Source: Karstenula rhodostoma CBS 690.94
Taxonomy: Eukaryota; Ascomycota; Dothideomycetes; Pleosporales; Didymosphaeriaceae
Reading direction: 5' to 3'
DNA: 64,000 nt
NCBI GenBank assembly: GCA_010093485.1
Contig: MU001504.1
Location: forward strand, 255,769 to 319,768
This document shows, piece after piece, positions 58,199 to 64,000 of this stretch. The translations under genes were made by a program, and so were the position numbers. Every line of letters starts with the position of its first letter. The stretch's first letter is position 1. A model generated the notes under the pieces. That model saw nothing but the letters and a program-made list of their open reading frames with translations. It made no database searches and was not told where the DNA came from.

Positions 58199-61100
58199 TG
58201 TGATGGGTGGAATGGGATGAGAAGAGAGTGCATAGCGTGGTACTTATGATTGGTCCGAGGAGATTTCTTTTGGGCTGTGATGAATGTGGGCGTCGGCTAA
58301 GACACGTGAGAGAAGCCACGGGGGCACTCGGTATCGGCTCACTTGGTATCTGCTCATTTGGTACTGCACCGTTCAAAGTATTTTAGCATAGTCGCCGGTG
58401 TTAGTCATGCGTAAGAAGGCAAAGAGCAAACAAGAGGGTGTGCTTCGTCTGTGATCTTGTCGTCGGTGTTGACGCTCCACCATGGTAGGTCTTTGGACGA
58501 TGGGCGGGATGCGATTGGGTCAAAGTCGGAAGTCATCGTAGTGCAGATTGTAGGATTCAAGACGCGTTAGGTCGTGTTGAAAGTAGAGCTTGGGTGAACT
58601 CGATGGGATTCGACAGGTTTTGGTGAGCATGAGGAACTCGCTAAGTGGTTGCATCGTTGGTGGCAATAGACAGCTTGAAGTCATGGTCGATGTCAAGTCT
58701 GAGAGCAAACCCAGATTTATTGATAGTTGGAGGAGATGGACAATACCTTGGGTGCGATGTAATTAGATGGCAGCGATGGCAATGATGATGTGGTATCGGC
58801 TATAGTTGTCAGCGCTCATCGTTCGGTTCACGCGTCAGGACGCGTTGTTACCGCGTCCAACCCATGTTCGCCCGCCAACCACCTTGTTTATAGCCATTTC
58901 GTACCATTGTGATCGTTTTTTTCGAGCCCATAATCCTTCAGATGGTTGTGCAAGAGGGCGGAAATAAGATGATGACATCCAATCATTCCTGCCGCAACGC
59001 CACCTAACCGTGCTTGGGCCCCTTGTCTCAGCCTCACGCCAACACTTTGCCGTGTCGCTCACAGAAAAGTCTTTTCACGTCTCTCGCTCTGCCTATGCGC
59101 GCATTTACGGACTTGTCTTCTCATTTTTCAAATTGCGTTCCATTCGCAAACGATGCCACGACTCTTATGACACTGCGCTTCTTCTTCCACACGAAGGCGG
59201 CAGGTCCGAATCCTAGAAGATACTGTTGTGAAGCTCGATACGCGCAATCGGTGGAAAAACCTCTCAGTTGACTGCAACGTACTTCAGTGAGTTCTCGTTG
59301 TTGCGTTTGCTCCGTTTGCCTTGAATAAGCATCCTCTAACGGCGTGTAGACCTTAACAGGCAGGTGAAACCATTAAGAGCCACTATTATCCAAGACGTCG
59401 TTAGGCCCACCGCCGCTGGTATCGCTTCGAAGCCATTCGTGCTGAATCCTCCCCGCAATGGGTCGCTAAAATCTTGTTCCAAACGACGTTTCGCTTTTCG
59501 ACAACGTTTGTTCATCATTTTCATCGAAGCGCAACGATTCTGTGCAAGAACTTTATCGTTCGCAGTAGTGTTACACGCATGCGATAAATTCAAATGCACC
59601 TCGATACTTTGCGACGGCTTACTGGACTTCCTGGTCGTTGGTTGTAAAACGCATGGAAGCATTGAACTCCACAAACCAAAAGTCTTGAACGAACAGACCT
59701 TTATATGAGACGCTATAGTAGCCACAGAAGGGAGTAGAAGATTAGCAAAGCATACAAGAGGGCATTGATGCTGCCCCTCTTATCATACCGTTTCGTGTAA
59801 AAATAACGGCACACAATCGGCCCTCATATCAATGTAGAACTATGAGAGTAGGTGCTCTTGGGATTAGTTGGAGGGATATGAGGGCTCGGGAGTGGACTTG
59901 ACGTGATTCGCAGTCTTGTAGTTTGAGGGCTTCCTTGTAGCGATCGATTTGGTGATCTCTATGATGCCGACAGAACCCAAAAAAGATCAAACAATTGCTT
60001 TCGCAAGGTCTTTTCAATACATGACACACCAGAACCTAGCTTGATCATCAATAACTCCACTCTCATCGCTTCAACGCGGCAAAAATGTTCGTATTGAACG
60101 ATCATGACAGAACTTACACTGTGATAAGCACCGGGCAAGATGAACACCTAGAAGCTGTGGCTTGCGCAAAGTGGCAATCAATTTGCTCATCATTAACCGT
60201 ACCTTCGGAATCGTCGATTCACCCCTGACATAGAATGTATCATTAATTCTGCATGGCACAGCATGTCGGTTTTCAGGCTGCCAGCACCACCCGAGTGCGG
60301 CCATCGCGTTCTTCGCATGTCATATCACCTAACCTTTCCAGCAATTTGTGCGCGACTCATATCCTCTACCGAACCTTTTGATCTATGACATAGGCGACTT
60401 CGCAGAGCTTGAAGTTATCACTGAGTGAGTGACGCTACGTGGCGAAGGAGAGCTCGCATTTCGACTGTGCGCATCCCCCCAGCCTTACTCACCGGAATGG
60501 ATCCACAATCTCGGTCGCAGGACTCGATAGCTTCTGATCAGCCGCACCCTCGTCAACACGCTTACTCCAAATGGTGCCAAAGGGCTGAGCGTATCCTGCA
60601 TCCAGTTTCGCTAGTGGTCAAGCCTACAGTCGGTCCGTGGTTAACGAGAGGGCATGAGCTTTATTGGATACTGTCGGAGGCTCGTATTGGACGAAGGTTT
60701 CAATGATTGGCATGTAACCCCTGTAAAGAGTAACGTTGAGGAAAAAAAAAACGGCACACAGCGAGGAGTGGAGCCCGGAGGCTTGAAGGTCTCAGGTGCT
60801 GTGAAACAAGCGATTAGAAGCAGTTGGAACCAACTAGCCTTGCTGCTGAACAAAGCCAAGAAGTTGTCCGAGCAACCTCTTAAGTGCCAGATGAAGGAAC
60901 ACCGGGGCAGTCGTTGATCATCTCAGTCAAGATATCTCTAGCTTGGTTCATGCAATCGCTTTGGAAAACTCAGTTGAAGCATTAGATTTCTAGCTGTTGG
61001 GTCTATCGGAGCGGAACGTCCCATAAGGCTGACGACTGACAGGGTGTTATGCAACTATCTTGGAGCCGCTTCCCCGGCTGCCAGAAATGGGCCATCAGGG

Positions 61101-64000
61101 TATCATTGACCGATGGGCAGGCATTTATTCAGGATGCCAGTCATGCATGGAATTCCACTCTTGCTTATTGGCCCTCACCGGTGATCTAAAATAAGGTTTG
61201 CTCACTGCTTGACGGAATTGTCAAGGAGCGGTGTGGGACACAGGTGGAAAGCCTTCCCGTGGCGCGGAACACGCTCGAAACGCTATTCGGGTTTTCGTGC
61301 CTCCCAATCGTACTGCTCGTCTTGGGCACCCAGAACAACAGGCGGTGTGGATGTGCTAGGGGCAGCATCCATATAACATTCGCGTCAGTATTTTGTGGAC
61401 TGCATGTGTGCGATAGGAGCTTACTGGAGTAAGTGATGGAGCTCCCCTCTTGCTGATATGCTCGACATGTCAATAACGGACTAGTACCACGTATTAGATG
61501 GGGCACATGTGAGACAATGTCCAGTGATCGCCGGGGCTGAGATTGATATGACAGCCCTGGATGCCCCTGCTTGACAAGCCGGCCCACAGCCGCGTCCGAG
61601 GAGGATTGCGTAGCGAAAACAGGGGACTATGGCTGTAGCTGAACATCGCTAGTGCAGCACCACTCACGAATCGACGCTCTGCGGAGGCATATCCGCCGTC
61701 CACAAACTCATACCAACATTCAAATTCCCGTCACCGCTTACATGAATCGTCTGCCGAAGCACTTTGAGACTTCACAAGTGTCCCCAAGAACGTAGTGGAA
61801 CGCGTGGACGCCACGAGCAGATATCAGCCAGGCTGCACAGACTAGTGTTCTCCACCGCTGCCTAGATCACGAGCGGCCCGTCCCTTAGAGCGTTTGCTAG
61901 GAAGTGACCTGGCCGTGCCGCAATTTTATTGTCTGACAGTCTGTTAGGTGTAGAAGGGGTGTCGGACAAGTTGGATCTATTGGATGGGCGCGAAATCGAG
62001 CTTTCCAAGAGCTAGAAGGTGGAACGTGGGATATAGGAGGTATCCAGTCCGATGGATGTTGTGACCAGAAAGCTGGTTTTAGTAGTCGTGGTTCAGTAGA
62101 CGATAACTGGGAACTTTGCCTGGATGGTGACTTGTGCGTGGGATGTGGTCGAGGATAAAGTGCTGTTTAACAAGTCGGAGCAGATGGTGTCTTAGTTCAA
62201 GCTTTGACGAAGCAGTCAAAGTGGCCCATACACGGGGCAGCGGCGCCAAAGGCAGAAACTATTTACTTAATACATAGTTGTGTTAAATTTACTGTACCCG
62301 AACATGTTTGGAAAGGGCAGTGCTTTAAGAGTACAACTTTTCTCTGCATCACCTAGCCTAGGGTGACACAATGTTTCCGTTTGCAGAGATATCCACCTGA
62401 AATTGTAATGACCAGAAACGGCAATGTTTCACCTGGATTTTGGTTTTTCATGTCTGAATAGATGCAATGAAAATAGATAGTGGAGGGTATGTAGAATAAT
62501 GCAGCGCGACACTTCAATTTATCTAATCTAGATTTATACAATCGTGGGCATGCTATGGTAGAAAGAAAACACTAACTCGATTTGTAATCTATTGATTTCA
62601 TACTTCGTCTATCGCTCGATATAAGTTCGTGCAAGCCGCCAAAATGATGTCCCATATACATCCAATGCCCGGCCATCCTCTAACAATTGTCCTCTTGTCT
62701 AGCGAATTCCGTGGAAATTCTCTTTAGGGACAGCCGCACTCTTACCATCCAGTTGACCGATGGTAGTGTCACATGAAGACATTCGCGCCTAGGTTGTGTC
62801 CTGCTGCGAAGGACCAGACGAATTGCTTCCTTCTTCCTGTGAGTTGCTACTACCCTGAGCTGGGGGCGTCTGCGGATATTCGATTTCTGCTTCATGGTGC
62901 ATTAGCAGACCACCGCTGCACGGCTCAACATACTCACGCAGTGGCGGTGGGGGCTTCGTGCGAAATTTTGTCGGATATGCGCATAGTTGTTTGCATGGCT
63001 GCATGTAGAAGTCGCAAATCATGTCGAGACGAGGGACAGTGTGCGACCCCTGACGAGGATGCGAGTTTTGTAACGAGTGCAGGATGAAGAAGGTGTCTTG
63101 ACGGAACGAAGCCCACCCACCACGACTGCGAAAGCAATTTATACTGCCCCAGGCGAATTGCAAGGCTCTCGACTTCGCTCAAATTCTTCTTTGTGATAGC
63201 CCCAAAAGAGCGCCCTGACCTTTTTGCAGCATGCCCCGGTCCCCGTGACTCATGTCCACGCATACGAATGCATGAAGGGGCGCCGAGAGACACCAGATCG
63301 GCTTCCTGCAGCAACCCCTGCGGCCTTATACCAAACGTTTTCCCAAGGAGTCTTGTCATCAAATCCTTCAACTTGGTGGCCGGTGACTGTAACGGATAGT
63401 CTTCCTATTTGTTGGTTTGTTGTTTTGGGCCAAGGTATCTTCCGGATGCAGGGGTAGCGCATTGTGCCGATGCGCAAGCGACAACAGCTCCGCGGGGCGT
63501 TGGGAAACGCCAACGGCTACCGGTTGTCTCTGGGAATTTCTATGACAATCCACAGTCATCGCCCGCTTGTCATTTTGAAATCGTCAGCCGCAGCGGCCCT
63601 CTTGATCCGAGGGTAATGGTGTCCATTGCTCATTGATTGTGTGGTATGTGGTTGGAACGCGAGTTGGACCAAATGAATCTCCAAAGGCTCATATACCACA
63701 ACGCGAAGATACAAACAATCTTCATCGCATTCGCAAACACTGTGGATGTTGCTCGTAAGCGTTAACGTACTCGAACATTCAATATGGATCCAGATCTGCG
63801 TGAAAGGCAATATCCCATGACAGTCGATATTCTTCTGCAGCGATAGCCAACGGAGCTCGGTTGGTTGAGCCGATGGTTTGCCTTGGTGCCTGGCGTGAAA
63901 CGGGTGCTCCGAAACGGTCAAGTGAGCACGTGCGGGTGCTAGGAATGTACTGTCGGGCCGCTATTACCACATAATGCCCACCCTTTCACCTCATCTGACA
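58199..64000. other. 5.8-kb stretch without a convincing gene
   Basis: GC content is mid-range and CA/TG dinucleotides are present, so RIP is not evident. Open frames are at most about 145 codons, occur on both strands over each other, and have no recognised domain. A spliced gene with short exons, an old non-RIPed transposon or plain intergenic DNA are all possible. The stretch runs to the right edge. Confidence 0.5.

Noticed and set aside
62803..63371. Possible spliced minus-strand gene with a GTGAGT donor near 62,935
   Set aside because: No acceptor joins the two open segments in frame, and the upstream segment does not look like protein.

Overview
The window is nuclear DNA of a filamentous ascomycete (Pezizomycotina, most likely a Dothideomycete). 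The reasons are compact genes with short GT-AG introns (about 45-75 nt), CTAAC-like branch points, fungus-specific families (Rsc4, GH17 BtgE-type glucanase, fungal CaM kinase, DUF7730-type proteins), and a block with extreme repeat-induced point mutation (RIP). The species is not identifiable from the sequence alone.

Layout. (1) Positions 1 to about 13,985 are an AT-rich block in which CA and TG dinucleotides have almost vanished. It holds no intact gene, only decayed repeats and several tandem arrays, and is read as RIP-destroyed transposon or repeat DNA. (2) At about 13,990 the composition switches within tens of bases to ordinary coding DNA. The first gene is an HxxxDG acyltransferase whose 3' end coincides with the boundary and looks shortened. 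(3) From 16.1 to 25.7 kb come ATP4 and NOC4 (divergent, 193 bp apart), a five-finger CCCH protein of the ZC3H3/Red5 type and a Sel1-repeat Nif1-like protein with two very long introns. (4) From 25.7 to 38.4 kb come a bZIP factor with a possible membrane segment, PRP4 and PTC7 (divergent), and a dynamin-related GTPase. (5) From 38.4 to 46.6 kb come a possible relic of a small secreted protein, a BtgE-like cell-wall glucanase with a repeat linker containing an assembly gap, a probable unnamed gene fragment, an apparently frameshifted ORF and a DUF7730-like gene. (6) From 48.2 to 58.2 kb come RSC4, a CaM kinase, a small membrane protein with an optional intron, a DUF1294 protein and three unrecognised proteins. 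(7) From 58.2 to 64 kb no convincing gene is visible.

Most genes are unrelated housekeeping functions (mitochondrial ATP synthesis, ribosome biogenesis, splicing, RNA surveillance, chromatin remodelling, signalling). No metabolic cluster or defence island is visible. The most unusual part is the RIP block and its junction with the acyltransferase. Exon structures were built by eye from splice consensus plus frame continuity; in every multi-exon model given with exact coordinates the summed exon length is a multiple of three.
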